A DNA stretch of 64,000 nt. Origin: a virus. This document shows positions 46,175 to 53,397 of this stretch, piece by piece. Under the pieces are notes generated by a model. The model was given only the letters and a program-made list of their open reading frames with translations, was not told the origin of the DNA and did not search any database. Location of the stretch: IMG/VR virus record IMGVR_UViG_3300050821_017626, positions 1 to 64,000 of that record, one strand, 5' to 3'. Numbering within the stretch: the first letter of the stretch is position 1; every line of letters begins with the position of its first letter. The translations under genes and the position numbers were made by a program.

Positions 46175-46374
46175 GGTATCGTTCCTTTGTTGTAAACGTC
46201 TTGTGATAGTCGTTCGAAATAGAGAGGATGAGCCAGTCGTAGGTAGGTTCTCCCTACTCGATAGTGGATGGCAAACAGGAAATTGTAGACGGGAGTTGGC
46301 CAGCAATCCAGGTCGAGAATCCAGTTGATGAAACCAACTGCAGAACTGGTAAGGGTGATAGCAGCGTGTTTCAT
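46171..46374 (-). CDS. Hypothetical protein, possible membrane
   Basis: 67 aa from ATG 46374. KHAAITLTSSAVGFINWILDLDCWPTPVYNFLFAIHY; moderately hydrophobic. Overlaps neighbours by 1-4 nt. Unknown. Confidence 0.5.
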   Translation of the reverse strand: MKHAAITLTSSAVGFINWILDLDCWPTPVYNFLFAIHYRVGRTYLRLAHPLYFERLSQDVYNKGTIP

Positions 46375-46613
46375 TACTCCCATTTCTGAAATACATCGCG
46401 GCCACGCACACTATTCTGCAGTTGTTCCCGCGCTGCGGCCTCGCGCTCGCGGCGGCGGTTTTCGGGCCAAGTCACAACGGCCCAGTAGACAACGAACAAA
46501 ACAAGAACTGAAATCAGAAATAGGGCGAATTCCGTAGTTTGTATCACCAGGTGGTCAAGTCGGGTCTGTGCCAGGTAAGGGGTTGAAAACGCTTGTTGGA
46601 TACGGGTCAGCAT
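46374..46613 (-). CDS. Single-span membrane protein
   Basis: 79 aa from ATG 46613. EFALFLISVLVLFVVYWAVV is a membrane span; then a basic helix ENRRREREAAAREQLQ. First gene after promoter P4; topology resembles i-spanins (inference). Confidence 0.58.
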   Translation of the reverse strand: MLTRIQQAFSTPYLAQTRLDHLVIQTTEFALFLISVLVLFVVYWAVVTWPENRRREREAAAREQLQNSVRGRDVFQKWE

Positions 46614-46659
46614 GGTTCTCCTCAAAGGAAAGAGCGCCACTCTGGCGCCCTCAGTAGTC

Positions 46660-46689
46660 AGTATACGCCCTTGTCCTGCGCTTTGTTAA
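46660..46689 (-). promoter_or_regulatory. TTAACA-N18-TATACT promoter (P4)
   Basis: Minus strand TTAACA (46689-46684), 18 nt, TATACT (46665-46660), followed by GACTACTGA. Drives the membrane/secreted-protein/sigma operon. Confidence 0.75.
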
Positions 46690-46697
46690 CCCCTTAT

Positions 46698-46904
46698 TCA
46701 CCCTTGACATAGGTAATTGTCTTCCGGGATTGCCTCCACGTCCTGCTGCTCCATCAATCGCGTCCGCTTGCTGATCTCATAGCGATTGCCCTGCGCGGCC
46801 CACTGCGCCGTACGGGCCTGAACAAGGGAACTGTCGAGGGTTATGAAGCCTCCGACCTTCCTGTCTCCCTTGAAAAACTCCACCACATATTCTTCTTGCA
46901 TCAT
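46698..46904 (-). CDS. Hypothetical protein
   Basis: 68 aa from ATG 46904. QEEYVVEFFKGDRKVGGFITLDSSLVQARTAQWAAQG. Overlaps the upstream gene. Unknown. Confidence 0.55.
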   Translation of the reverse strand: MMQEEYVVEFFKGDRKVGGFITLDSSLVQARTAQWAAQGNRYEISKRTRLMEQQDVEAIPEDNYLCQG

Positions 46905-47080
46905 GCTTCCTTCTTCAAAATGATCCGTCGCTTGTTGGATTGAACAACTTCCCAACAGTCGGCTCCCAGGACGTTGAGGGCGGTACATAGGTCATCAATA
47001 CCACAGACACTCACCCCAGTCTCGTCATACCAGCCGACCTCATCCTCGCGGCAGAGGACCTTGTAGCACCAGCGCGGCAT
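46901..47080 (-). CDS. Hypothetical 59-aa protein
   Basis: ATG 47080, one nt from the next stop. RWCYKVLCREDEVGWYDETGVSVCGIDDLCTALNVLG. Unknown. Confidence 0.55.
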   Translation of the reverse strand: MPRWCYKVLCREDEVGWYDETGVSVCGIDDLCTALNVLGADCWEVVQSNKRRIILKKEA

Positions 47081-47311
47081 CTAGGGCCTCCCTTGCAGCC
47101 GGCGTCCTTGCCGACGAGGAACTGACGGAATCTGTCTACTGCAGGAACCGGGTGTTGCTGCACGTCGCACTAACCCAGGTTTGCTCACCAAGATAGGGGC
47201 TCGATGTTCCATTGTGTCTTCGCCCAAGGCGCGCTCGTTCCAAGCTTTGCAGATTGCCCGTGAGTAGGCTAAGAAAATCTCATTTATCTCGTGTTGTATT
47301 GGATTGATCAT
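47081..47311 (-). CDS. Hypothetical basic protein
   Basis: 76 aa. INPIQHEINEIFLAYSRAICKAWNERALGED then a basic Arg/Gly-rich tail. Unknown. Confidence 0.52.
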   Translation of the reverse strand: MINPIQHEINEIFLAYSRAICKAWNERALGEDTMEHRAPILVSKPGLVRRAATPGSCSRQIPSVPRRQGRRLQGRP

Positions 47312-47544
47312 GGCCGACCCTTCATCGCCGCGTCCCGGTAGGTATCGGCTGCCTTGCGACCTCGCTTTTTGGCCCTGATCGAGCCCGATCCAGGCGGCAT
47401 CGCGCCATCACTCCCCGGAGCTGCGCCGGTCTTTGCCGACAACTCCGTTCCTGGCTGCCAGGAGCCAGCAGGCCCATCTTGGTCCAAGACGTTAACACAT
47501 TCGGTGAGACCGGACCAGTCTACCGCGAAATCAAACTCTTCCAT
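47308..47544 (-). CDS. Acidic-head/basic-tail microprotein 1
   Basis: 78 aa. Head EEFDFAVDWSGL, a Gly/Pro/Ser linker (DGPAGSWQPGTELSAKTGAAPG), tail RAKKRGRKAADTYRDAAMKGRP. Member of a tandem set of at least eight similar small proteins up to 50.5 kb. Confidence 0.6.
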   Translation of the reverse strand: MEEFDFAVDWSGLTECVNVLDQDGPAGSWQPGTELSAKTGAAPGSDGAMPPGSGSIRAKKRGRKAADTYRDAAMKGRP

Positions 47545-47545
47545 G

Positions 47546-47812
47546 TTATCCCTCCGCCGGAAGCCGCTTTTGACGGATCACCTTGAAACCGTGACCCTGT
47601 TCGCGGAACCAGAAGATATCGTTCACCGCGTTGTGTATCTCGTAGATAAGCACCCCGCGTTCTACAGGCGTGAGGGCCATGGCGCGATCACATGCCATCC
47701 AGGAATCGAGGTAGCGATTGAGCACCCCGTCCAACGCCTGGCCGCTGTCCCACAAATCCCGGAACAGGGGGTCCTCCGCCCGCATCTCCTCCAGGTGTTC
47801 TTGAAAGGTCAA
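47546..47812 (-). CDS. Hypothetical helical protein
   Basis: 88 aa. FQEHLEEMRAEDPLFRDLWDSGQALDGVLNRYLDSWMACDRA. Not a member of the repeated microprotein set. Unknown. Confidence 0.58.
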   Translation of the reverse strand: MTFQEHLEEMRAEDPLFRDLWDSGQALDGVLNRYLDSWMACDRAMALTPVERGVLIYEIHNAVNDIFWFREQGHGFKVIRQKRLPAEG

Positions 47813-47816
47813 GTCG

Positions 47817-48029
47817 CTACGCCTCCTTCAGCCGGCTAGGCTTCTTCGCATCCTTGAGGGCCAGAGCCCCTTTCTTGCGCAATTTGGTGGCCGGCGGGTT
47901 GTATTGCTCTCCGCTGGTTCGAGTTACCATGCGCCCCATCGTGGGAGAGATTGGATTTCCGCCGCCTGGGATGGAATCAGGAAAGACGTTATCCTGGTAC
48001 AGGTCTTCGAAGGAGGGCCACTCGAACAT
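47817..48029 (-). CDS. Acidic-head/basic-tail microprotein 2
   Basis: 70 aa. Head FEWPSFEDLYQDNVF, Gly/Pro linker, tail KLRKKGALALKDAKKPSRLK. The DLYQDN core recurs in the neighbours. Confidence 0.6.
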   Translation of the reverse strand: MFEWPSFEDLYQDNVFPDSIPGGGNPISPTMGRMVTRTSGEQYNPPATKLRKKGALALKDAKKPSRLKEA

Positions 48030-48304
48030 CACTCTTCCTCCTGAAAATGGGTAGCATTCGGATGATGCTCGTGCTTATGTAGAGTCGGCATCGGCGGCAT
48101 CATCTTGGCTTTACGCTCCAAATGCTTGCGCATTGCCTTTCCACCGCGAACGTGGAAGTTTCCAGGGCTGCCGTAAGGGATGCCCGTGAGGCCATCGCGA
48201 TTGAAACCCTGGTCGCCCCCAGCTTCGGTGCGCTTTTTCCCGTTGGCCTGATAAAGGTCGGCTAGGTCGTCGGTGCCAATCTCAAAATCGGTTCCAAGTT
48301 CCAA
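48029..48304 (-). CDS. Acidic-head/basic-tail microprotein 3
   Basis: 91 aa from TTG 48304 (longer frames start upstream). Head ELGTDFEIGTDDLADLYQAN, linker, tail KAMRKHLERKAKMMPPMP, then a His-rich end HKHEHHPNATH. Confidence 0.52.
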   Translation of the reverse strand: MELGTDFEIGTDDLADLYQANGKKRTEAGGDQGFNRDGLTGIPYGSPGNFHVRGGKAMRKHLERKAKMMPPMPTLHKHEHHPNATHFQEEE

Positions 48305-48497
48305 TTTGGACCTTCTTTCGCGGCAGTTTGGCCGTCTTCTTCGCATCCACCCGGAGATCAACTGCAGTTGGTGACAGGCGCGGGCGTCCTTTGGCCCAGG
48401 CAGGAAAGGCGAATCCGGCATCTGAGTAGTTGCGCAGCCGGTCTAATTGGTCGGTGTCCTGCTGCAGGCAAGGCATACCAAGTTCGAACTCTTCCAT
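48282..48497 (-). CDS. Acidic-head/basic-tail microprotein 4
   Basis: 71 aa. Head EEFELGMPCLQQDTDQLD, Pro-rich middle, tail DAKKTAKLPRKKVQ. Overlaps microprotein 3 by 23 nt. Confidence 0.57.
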   Translation of the reverse strand: MEEFELGMPCLQQDTDQLDRLRNYSDAGFAFPAWAKGRPRLSPTAVDLRVDAKKTAKLPRKKVQIGTWNRF

Positions 48498-48676
48498 TAG
48501 TCTACCCTCTCGGCCACTTCTTCGACGTGAATGATGTCGTTTATCTTCAGGATGTGATCGGTTCCCGTGCGATCTCTAATTACTAACCATTGGCCGTAGC
48601 GACCTTGGATACTTCCTTGCAGTGGCTCGGAATTGGTCAGGGAGAGCCAGACGAGGGTAGAAGGAATTAACTTCAT
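48497..48676 (-). CDS. Small beta-barrel-like protein
   Basis: 59 aa from ATG 48676. STLVWLSLTNSEPLQGSIQGRYGQWLVIRDRTGTDHILKINDIIHVEEV: Sm/SH3-like strand pattern. Possible RNA or protein binder. Unknown. Confidence 0.52.
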   Translation of the reverse strand: MKLIPSTLVWLSLTNSEPLQGSIQGRYGQWLVIRDRTGTDHILKINDIIHVEEVAERVD

Positions 48677-49074
48677 GAGTGGTTCTTGGCATCCCAAGCA
48701 GACATCATTCCGTCACCGATCTTAGATAGATTCTCTCGAACGAACTGCCGGAACTCATCGCGGCTTCCATCTCTGCCCAATAGGCCCTGCGCCAGTGCAA
48801 GAACATGAATGGCGATAGCGTCACGATTTTTCTGGTCTGCAGATTGCCACACAGCGAGTCCGTTACCGAGTGCCTCCAGGTCCGTTTGTGCCTTACTGCC
48901 CGTTAACTTCTCCGCTACCCGATTGGCCAATTCTTCTTGTGCTTTGTCAGTGAGAACTGCATAGACAGTTGATCCTATTGATGCGTTTATTCCACCCAAT
49001 CTGGGGGCTGGGAGCGTATTAACATCCTCGAAATAAACCGAGCCACCGGAGAATTCGAAATTGTTACCTGCCAC
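48673..49074 (-). CDS. Hypothetical protein
   Basis: 133 aa. NNFEFSGGSVYFEDVNTLPAPRLGGINASIGS, then helices ADQKNRDAIAIHVLALAQGLLG. The N-terminal beta part might be structural. Unknown. Confidence 0.58.
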   Translation of the reverse strand: MAGNNFEFSGGSVYFEDVNTLPAPRLGGINASIGSTVYAVLTDKAQEELANRVAEKLTGSKAQTDLEALGNGLAVWQSADQKNRDAIAIHVLALAQGLLGRDGSRDEFRQFVRENLSKIGDGMMSAWDAKNHS

Positions 49075-49077
49075 AAT

Positions 49078-49293
49078 TTATCCTTTCGATGCAGAATTCT
49101 GCGGTACCTGTAACTTACCCTTACGCTTCTTGCGGCCGTTGTAGGAAGGGATTGAACCACCTGCACCAGGAGCAATGCCAGTGCCTGCTGCAGAGACTGA
49201 GGTTACCCCGCTTGCGCCCGTAGGCCCCGCACCTGTTCCGGCACCATCCTGGGACAGATTGGGCATCACAAGTTCGAAATCATCGAGCGGCAT
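49078..49293 (-). CDS. Acidic-head/basic-tail microprotein 5
   Basis: 71 aa. Head PLDDFELVMPNLSQDGAG, linker made of Gly/Ala/Thr/Ser, tail NGRKKRKGKLQVPQ. Confidence 0.58.
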   Translation of the reverse strand: MPLDDFELVMPNLSQDGAGTGAGPTGASGVTSVSAAGTGIAPGAGGSIPSYNGRKKRKGKLQVPQNSASKG

Positions 49294-49459
49294 TTTTCTT
49301 CCTCTTTTTCTTTACTTTGGACATCTTTGCTAGATCATCAGTGCTTAAGCCGTTGCTTGGTAGTTTTCCCCCATCAGCAAAAGCTCCCGCTCCCCCCAGC
49401 GGCGGAGGAAGGTTGTTGGCGTCGCTCTGGTAGAGGTTAGTGTAGTCAGGGTACTCCAT
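49280..49459 (-). CDS. Acidic-head/basic-tail microprotein 6
   Basis: 59 aa from ATG 49459. Head EYPDYTNLYQSDANN, Gly/Pro linker, tail DDLAKMSKVKKKRKKNAAR. The clearest member. Confidence 0.6.
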   Translation of the reverse strand: MEYPDYTNLYQSDANNLPPPLGGAGAFADGGKLPSNGLSTDDLAKMSKVKKKRKKNAAR

Positions 49460-49554
49460 CACTTGCTGCTCCCGCCCGGTGTGCCGAAAATCTTAGTGAA
49501 AATAAATAATAAGAAATAGACGATGTAGCCGCCGATGGTCGCCAGGATACGCAT
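49459..49554 (-). CDS. 31-aa membrane micropeptide
   Basis: ATG 49554. RILATIGGYIVYFLLFIFTKIFG is one span; stop overlaps the next start (TGATG). Confidence 0.42.
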   Translation of the reverse strand: MRILATIGGYIVYFLLFIFTKIFGTPGGSSK

Positions 49555-49561
49555 ATCACTT

Positions 49562-49744
49562 CTAACCTTTCTGACCATTATTTTCTTCGCCGCCAAAGCA
49601 TGGATCTTGGCGATGGCAAGGAACTGCTGTTTGGTCGCCGCAACGGAGACACTCTAGGTACCACTCTGCGGGGTGGTGTTCCCACCACTGGCCCCACTTG
49701 AGTTGCCAATCACAGCCGACCCACCGGCAGAGAAAACGCCACAT
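49562..49744 (-). CDS. Trp-rich zinc-binding protein
   Basis: 60 aa. WRFLCRWVGCDWQLKWGQWWEHHPAEWYLECLRCGDQ; Cys/His set fits a small zinc ribbon. Unknown. Confidence 0.57.
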   Translation of the reverse strand: MWRFLCRWVGCDWQLKWGQWWEHHPAEWYLECLRCGDQTAVPCHRQDPCFGGEENNGQKG

Positions 49745-49989
49745 CAGATCGCCCTCTCCAATCGGATTTTCAGATCCGGTATTTCTCCGTCGATTGCTTT
49801 CTTCAGGTTCTCAAGGTAATCCAGCCGACATTGAACCGCCTGGGCTTCGGAGTGAAACGCGTTTATGCGTATCTTAACTCCGAACGGCCCTGTGTCATCA
49901 TAGACCATGAACCAGCCATTGCGACCGGGTACTGCATCTACCTCATAGATACGTGGCCCATCGACGAGCCATAGTCGTTCCTTGCTCAC
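49744..49989 (-). CDS. Hypothetical protein
   Basis: 81 aa. RLWLVDGPRIYEVDAVPGRNGWFMVYDDTGPFGV then a helix. Unknown. Confidence 0.57.
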   Translation of the reverse strand: MSKERLWLVDGPRIYEVDAVPGRNGWFMVYDDTGPFGVKIRINAFHSEAQAVQCRLDYLENLKKAIDGEIPDLKIRLERAI

Positions 49990-50174
49990 TTGCGTGTATT
50001 GAGCGGGTCAGAAAGGTCGACAGCGCGCATTCCGAACTTGGTTACCGCTGGCTTTTTGTCCTTATTCTTCGTTCCCTTCGCCACTGTTTTCAGGGGCTTA
50101 TCCTCTTTCGAAGGAGGGCCATCGTTGAAATCGTCGTCCTGCGCGGCGTAAATGTCCTTGATTCCAATTTCCAT
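49986..50174 (-). CDS. Acidic-head/basic-tail microprotein 7
   Basis: 62 aa. Head EIGIKDIYAAQDDDFND, Lys-rich tail KGTKNKDKKPAVTK. Overlaps the next gene by 4 nt. Confidence 0.57.
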   Translation of the reverse strand: MEIGIKDIYAAQDDDFNDGPPSKEDKPLKTVAKGTKNKDKKPAVTKFGMRAVDLSDPLNTRK

Positions 50175-50175
50175 A

Positions 50176-50505
50176 TCACTTATCCTCCCTTGAAGTGTTC
50201 GGCTGACCAGTCATCAAACTGCGGAGCGGCTTGGGCTCCATCGGATCGTTCTTCTTCTTTCGAGCCTTACCCCGGCCTTTGATAAAGCCCTCTACCTGCC
50301 CGTCCGCATTGCCACTGGGGCCTAGCGTCCCTAAGTATGGCAGGTTCGCATCCCCTTTCGGTTCTTGCTGATCCAGCCATGGTTTGTATTCTTCCAGGTC
50401 AATCATACCCACCAAGCGCTTTCTTCGGGGTCCCACATAGGACGCCCTTTTTCGCATGGCTCGTTCCAAAAGTCCCAATGGCTTTTTAGAAATCGGAATA
50501 GCCAT
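50176..50505 (-). CDS. Acidic-head/basic-tail microprotein 8
   Basis: 109 aa (a start at 50406, giving MIDLEEYKPWLDQQEP, would make it match the family). Linker PYLGTLGPSGNADGQ, tail KGRGKARKKKNDPMEPKP. Start uncertain. Confidence 0.52.
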   Translation of the reverse strand: MAIPISKKPLGLLERAMRKRASYVGPRRKRLVGMIDLEEYKPWLDQQEPKGDANLPYLGTLGPSGNADGQVEGFIKGRGKARKKKNDPMEPKPLRSLMTGQPNTSREDK

Positions 50506-50506
50506 C

Positions 50507-50671
50507 TCATAGTTTATGTCCCTCGTTATATTGTACCCTTTTTCGGCAACGAGAGCAAAGCCAAGCGCCCTTCAAATCCATTCTAAAGACCATGTGAACT
50601 TTTTTCTTGCACTGGTCGCATTTTATGTCAGGTAAAGAACTTTCGGATCTTGTGACGCCACTTCCAGCCAT
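50507..50671 (-). CDS. Small zinc-ribbon protein
   Basis: 54 aa from ATG 50671. CDQCKKKVHMVF and CSRCRKRV are a two-pair zinc ribbon. Overlaps the upstream membrane-protein gene by 44 nt. Confidence 0.55.
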   Translation of the reverse strand: MAGSGVTRSESSLPDIKCDQCKKKVHMVFRMDLKGAWLCSRCRKRVQYNEGHKL

Positions 50672-50792
50672 TGTGCTCCCACTCATCGTACAGCCACACT
50701 ACAACGAACAAAAGCCCCACCACAAAGAGTATGGAGAGGCAGAGGCCAACTGCAAGTCCGAGGACGACCTCAAGGGTTTTCAGGAAGAGCAT
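50628..50792 (-). CDS. Single-span membrane protein
   Basis: 54 aa from ATG 50792. VVLGLAVGLCLSILFVVGLLFVVVWLY span, then EWEHNGWKWRHKI. Overlaps both neighbours. Unknown. Confidence 0.55.
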   Translation of the reverse strand: MLFLKTLEVVLGLAVGLCLSILFVVGLLFVVVWLYDEWEHNGWKWRHKIRKFFT

Positions 50793-51168
50793 CGGGTTCT
50801 TCGACTGCAATGGGATAAGACTTGTCTTCGAACCAATCCGACGGATAGCGCTGGCGGAAATCACTCGCGTGGGAAAGCAAGTGCTGGGCCACGCCCTCGG
50901 CGATGGGAACTTCCAGGAGGTATTCTGGGGAGAGGGTCTTGTCGGGGAGGATCACCTGCAGGGAGACATGGGGCGTTCCGGTCTCGGGGCAGTAGCGCTG
51001 CCGCGTCAGGTAGGTAAAGGTCGGTCCCTGGTTGGGCAACTGCGCGGCGAGCGCAGCAGCCTCGGCCTGGCGCTTGCGCATTTCTAGCAGTTGGGTCAAC
51101 GTGGTTTCCTCTTCAGGGGTGATGCTCATGAAGAGATCACGAAGGGCGGTCATGCGGTCGGCATCCAT
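50770..51168 (-). CDS. Hypothetical protein, first gene after the right noncoding element
   Basis: 132 aa from ATG 51168 (GGAGCC about 10 nt upstream). RMTALRDLFMSITPEEETTLTQLLEMRKRQAEAAAL, then a beta part (FTYLTRQRYC) and an acidic end. Unknown. Confidence 0.57.
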   Translation of the reverse strand: MDADRMTALRDLFMSITPEEETTLTQLLEMRKRQAEAAALAAQLPNQGPTFTYLTRQRYCPETGTPHVSLQVILPDKTLSPEYLLEVPIAEGVAQHLLSHASDFRQRYPSDWFEDKSYPIAVEEPDALPENP

Positions 51169-51208
51169 GAAAGCTTGGGCTCCTTTCGAAACGGAAAATA
51201 TACAGGGC

Positions 51209-51238
51209 ATTATACCGTCCAAAGGCAAGGTTTGGCAA
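51209..51238 (-). promoter_or_regulatory. Sigma70 promoter TTGCCA-N18-TATAAT (P6)
   Basis: Minus strand TTGCCA (51238-51233), 18 nt, TATAAT (51214-51209), at the end of the right noncoding element, in the position corresponding to P5 at the left element. Confidence 0.7.
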
Positions 51239-51239
51239 C

Positions 51240-51800
51240 GTGTTTTTGCATATAGAATACGCGCACGCACGCATGTCAGGTGAGGGAGAAAATACACCTA
51301 CACTCTCGTTGAAAAATAGAGGACCAGTTTTGGTAGCATAAGCCATCTACGCTGATTATCTTACCAACGTATAAGGATACGCCTCACGCCTGAAAAACTC
51401 ACTTTTAAAGGCGTCATTGTCGTAGTTGTAATAATATCGTCTGACATAACACTTTTACGATATGGGGTATGTTACAGTTGTAAGAGAGTAAAAACAGGTG
51501 ATTCGGGAAAACACGGTATTACTGAGTAAATACAACTATCGTTTTAGGCACGGATTATGCCTAAAACGTTAAGAGTAAATAACCACAAAACTGACATTTT
51601 CTGATTCCGCTTTGGGAGGACCTGTTTTCACGGATTTTCTCAATTTTGTGGTTAAAGGGAACTAACGGCCGTGCCTGAAGTGGGTTGTAACGATTGGGGA
51701 TAGACACAAAATTGAGGTGCATGTTGATTCCCACAGCATAGCGGGATGTTTTCTCTTCGCCTAGCATGCGCGCATACGCGCGAGGGTTGCCAACCGCTCT
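51240..51800 (-). repeat. Right copy of the 560-bp noncoding element, inverted
   Basis: Reads on the minus strand like 20873-21416. Shared blocks include the 17-mer GTAAAAGTGTTATGTCA (minus, 51458-51442) and TTTTTCAGGCGTGAGG (minus, 51397-51382), with TGTGGGAATC, ATGCACCT, AAAACAGG, TTTTGTGGTTAT, an AGGCA/TGCCT palindrome and CCGTGTTTT in the same order. Leads to promoter P6. No gene of credible size inside. Confidence 0.75.
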
Positions 51801-51821
51801 GCAGTTGGCTACAATGCGGAT

Positions 51822-52151
51822 ATGACCCACCAAGAATTGATCGACGAACTCATGGCGCTCCCCGACCGGATCTATGTCGAGGAGCAGCGACTGATTGGAA
51901 TGCAGCACCAGCAGGAGGAGCAACGGTTCCTAATTAAGAACCGGGAGGCGGATCTGTTGGGACAGGAATACGGCCCGATCACAGGCAAGAATGAAGCCGT
52001 GCGCTCGGCGCAGCTCCACCTGCACACAGCGCCGGAGCGGGTGCAACTGCTGGAGATGGAGAGTGTCAGCCGTCGGCAGTTGGCACTGGTGGAGAAGTTG
52101 CGCAATCTTTTGGTTGCTTGTGAGGCGGCGGCGAGGTTGATGGCGGGCTAA
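51822..52151 (+). CDS. Hypothetical helical protein
   Basis: 109 aa. HQELIDELMALPDRIYVEEQRL, then helical segments to the end, LRNLLVACEAAARLMAG. First gene right of the noncoding element on the plus strand. Unknown. Confidence 0.57.
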   Translation: MTHQELIDELMALPDRIYVEEQRLIGMQHQQEEQRFLIKNREADLLGQEYGPITGKNEAVRSAQLHLHTAPERVQLLEMESVSRRQLALVEKLRNLLVACEAAARLMAG

Positions 52152-52552
52152 TGGCAAGGCACGAGACTGAAATCGTTCGATCAGGGAGCTTGCAAGCTTG
52201 TATCGATTTGCAATTGGCTCCAATCATTCGATGGCTGTGGGGTCGGGGTATAAAAACCCTGCAATGTTGCCAGGGAGATGTTGGAAAGTCTGCCTATATT
52301 GTCTTCAAGACTTGCCGAGACCTGGAGATGTTCCTAGAAGCACTGCTTGGGGATAAAAGTGATCGCGATTTTACAGATAGGGTTCTTCCCAATGATTGGG
52401 TTGGCAACGAGAACCTGACCTTCAAAAGCGAAACTAAGAAATGGAGATACGATATGAAATGCAACTTCGGGGCTTGTGATATTAGATTTTGCGCTGGCGT
52501 TTATTTCCCACCAGAAGATATTCCTGAGGTGATGGAAAGGTTGATGGCTTAA
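52151..52552 (+). CDS. Hypothetical protein
   Basis: 133 aa, 1-nt overlap. ACIDLQLAPIIRWLWGRGIKTLQCCQGDVGKSAYIVF, and CNFGACDIRFCAGVYFPPEDI. A small alpha/beta domain of unknown role, seen in phages. Confidence 0.58.
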   Translation: MARHETEIVRSGSLQACIDLQLAPIIRWLWGRGIKTLQCCQGDVGKSAYIVFKTCRDLEMFLEALLGDKSDRDFTDRVLPNDWVGNENLTFKSETKKWRYDMKCNFGACDIRFCAGVYFPPEDIPEVMERLMA

Positions 52553-52881
52553 TGGGGCACATCGCAGTTGATCTTGACGGAACCCTAGCTTACTACGAGT
52601 CAGGCTACGCTACCCAGGGCACCATTGGCCGTCCGATTCCGTCCATGTTGGCACGGGTGAAGAGGTGGCTTGCCGAAGGTCGGGAGGTGAAGATATTCAC
52701 GGCCCGTGTCTCACACGGAGACGAAAGCATTCGTCAAGAGATCGAGGATTGGTGCCAGCAGCATATCGGTCGGGTGATTCCGATTACTTGCTGCAAAGAT
52801 TATCAGACCATTGAAATTTGGGATGATCGCGCGGTACAGGTCGGGATGAATACAGGTGCAAGGGTGGACGGGAAGGAATGA
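52552..52881 (+). CDS. HAD-superfamily phosphatase-like protein
   Basis: 109 aa. Motif I VDLDGTLAYYE at residues 6-16, motif II region FTARVSHGDES, C-terminal QTIEIWDDRAVQV carrying motif IV acids. Short phage members probably act on nucleotides. 1-nt overlap with the previous gene. Confidence 0.72.
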   Translation: MGHIAVDLDGTLAYYESGYATQGTIGRPIPSMLARVKRWLAEGREVKIFTARVSHGDESIRQEIEDWCQQHIGRVIPITCCKDYQTIEIWDDRAVQVGMNTGARVDGKE

Positions 52882-53087
52882 CCGAAGCCGAATGCCTGGA
52901 ACTGGTCTACCGACTGATTGCAGACAGCACAGATGGGATGACCGAGGAAGAAATTCAACGGATCGTTGACTGGGTGCATATTGTTCGTTCCGACAGTATG
53001 GTGTTGAAGTTGTTTTATGCGGGTAAGGTTCGATTGTATTGGCCTGATGGTGGGGAATTGATGATTGGGCTGCGGGAGAAAGCGTGA
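52878..53087 (+). CDS. Hypothetical protein
   Basis: 69 aa. EAECLELVYRLIADSTDGMTEEEIQRIVDWVHIVRSDSM; helical then beta (KVRLYWPDGGELMI). ATGA overlaps. Unknown. Confidence 0.57.
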   Translation: MTEAECLELVYRLIADSTDGMTEEEIQRIVDWVHIVRSDSMVLKLFYAGKVRLYWPDGGELMIGLREKA

Positions 53088-53314
53088 TGGAATGCGCCAA
53101 CTGCGGCGGCATAATCCAGTCTGTGGATGACGTAGAGTTTCATAAAGGCCGCTGTCTTGATTATCTGTATGTGCCCGCCGAAGATTTGGCGGACGTTCTC
53201 AAAGTGATTGGGCAAGCGTTAAGCGTCACAGCGCATAGCCCGGCAAAATGTGGAAATCGAGTGTGGGAGAGGCTTAACCGGTGGTGCGCGGTGAGGAAAG
53301 CAACCCGGAAATGA
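53087..53314 (+). CDS. Small zinc-binding protein
   Basis: 75 aa from ATG 53087. CANCGGIIQSVDDVEFHKGRC; a basic helical C-terminus. Unknown. Confidence 0.55.
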   Translation: MECANCGGIIQSVDDVEFHKGRCLDYLYVPAEDLADVLKVIGQALSVTAHSPAKCGNRVWERLNRWCAVRKATRK

Positions 53315-53397
53315 CGGAGTTGACAGGGCAGGTGTATAATAGTAGAGACCAATTTTGATTTTTCAGCAACTGCTATCATACAAGGGAGACCACCGCC

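Noticed and set aside
49160-49190. AGGCACTGGCATTGCTC on the minus strand
   Set aside because: Good -12 box but inside coding sequence, poor -24 box; not counted among sigma54-type promoters.
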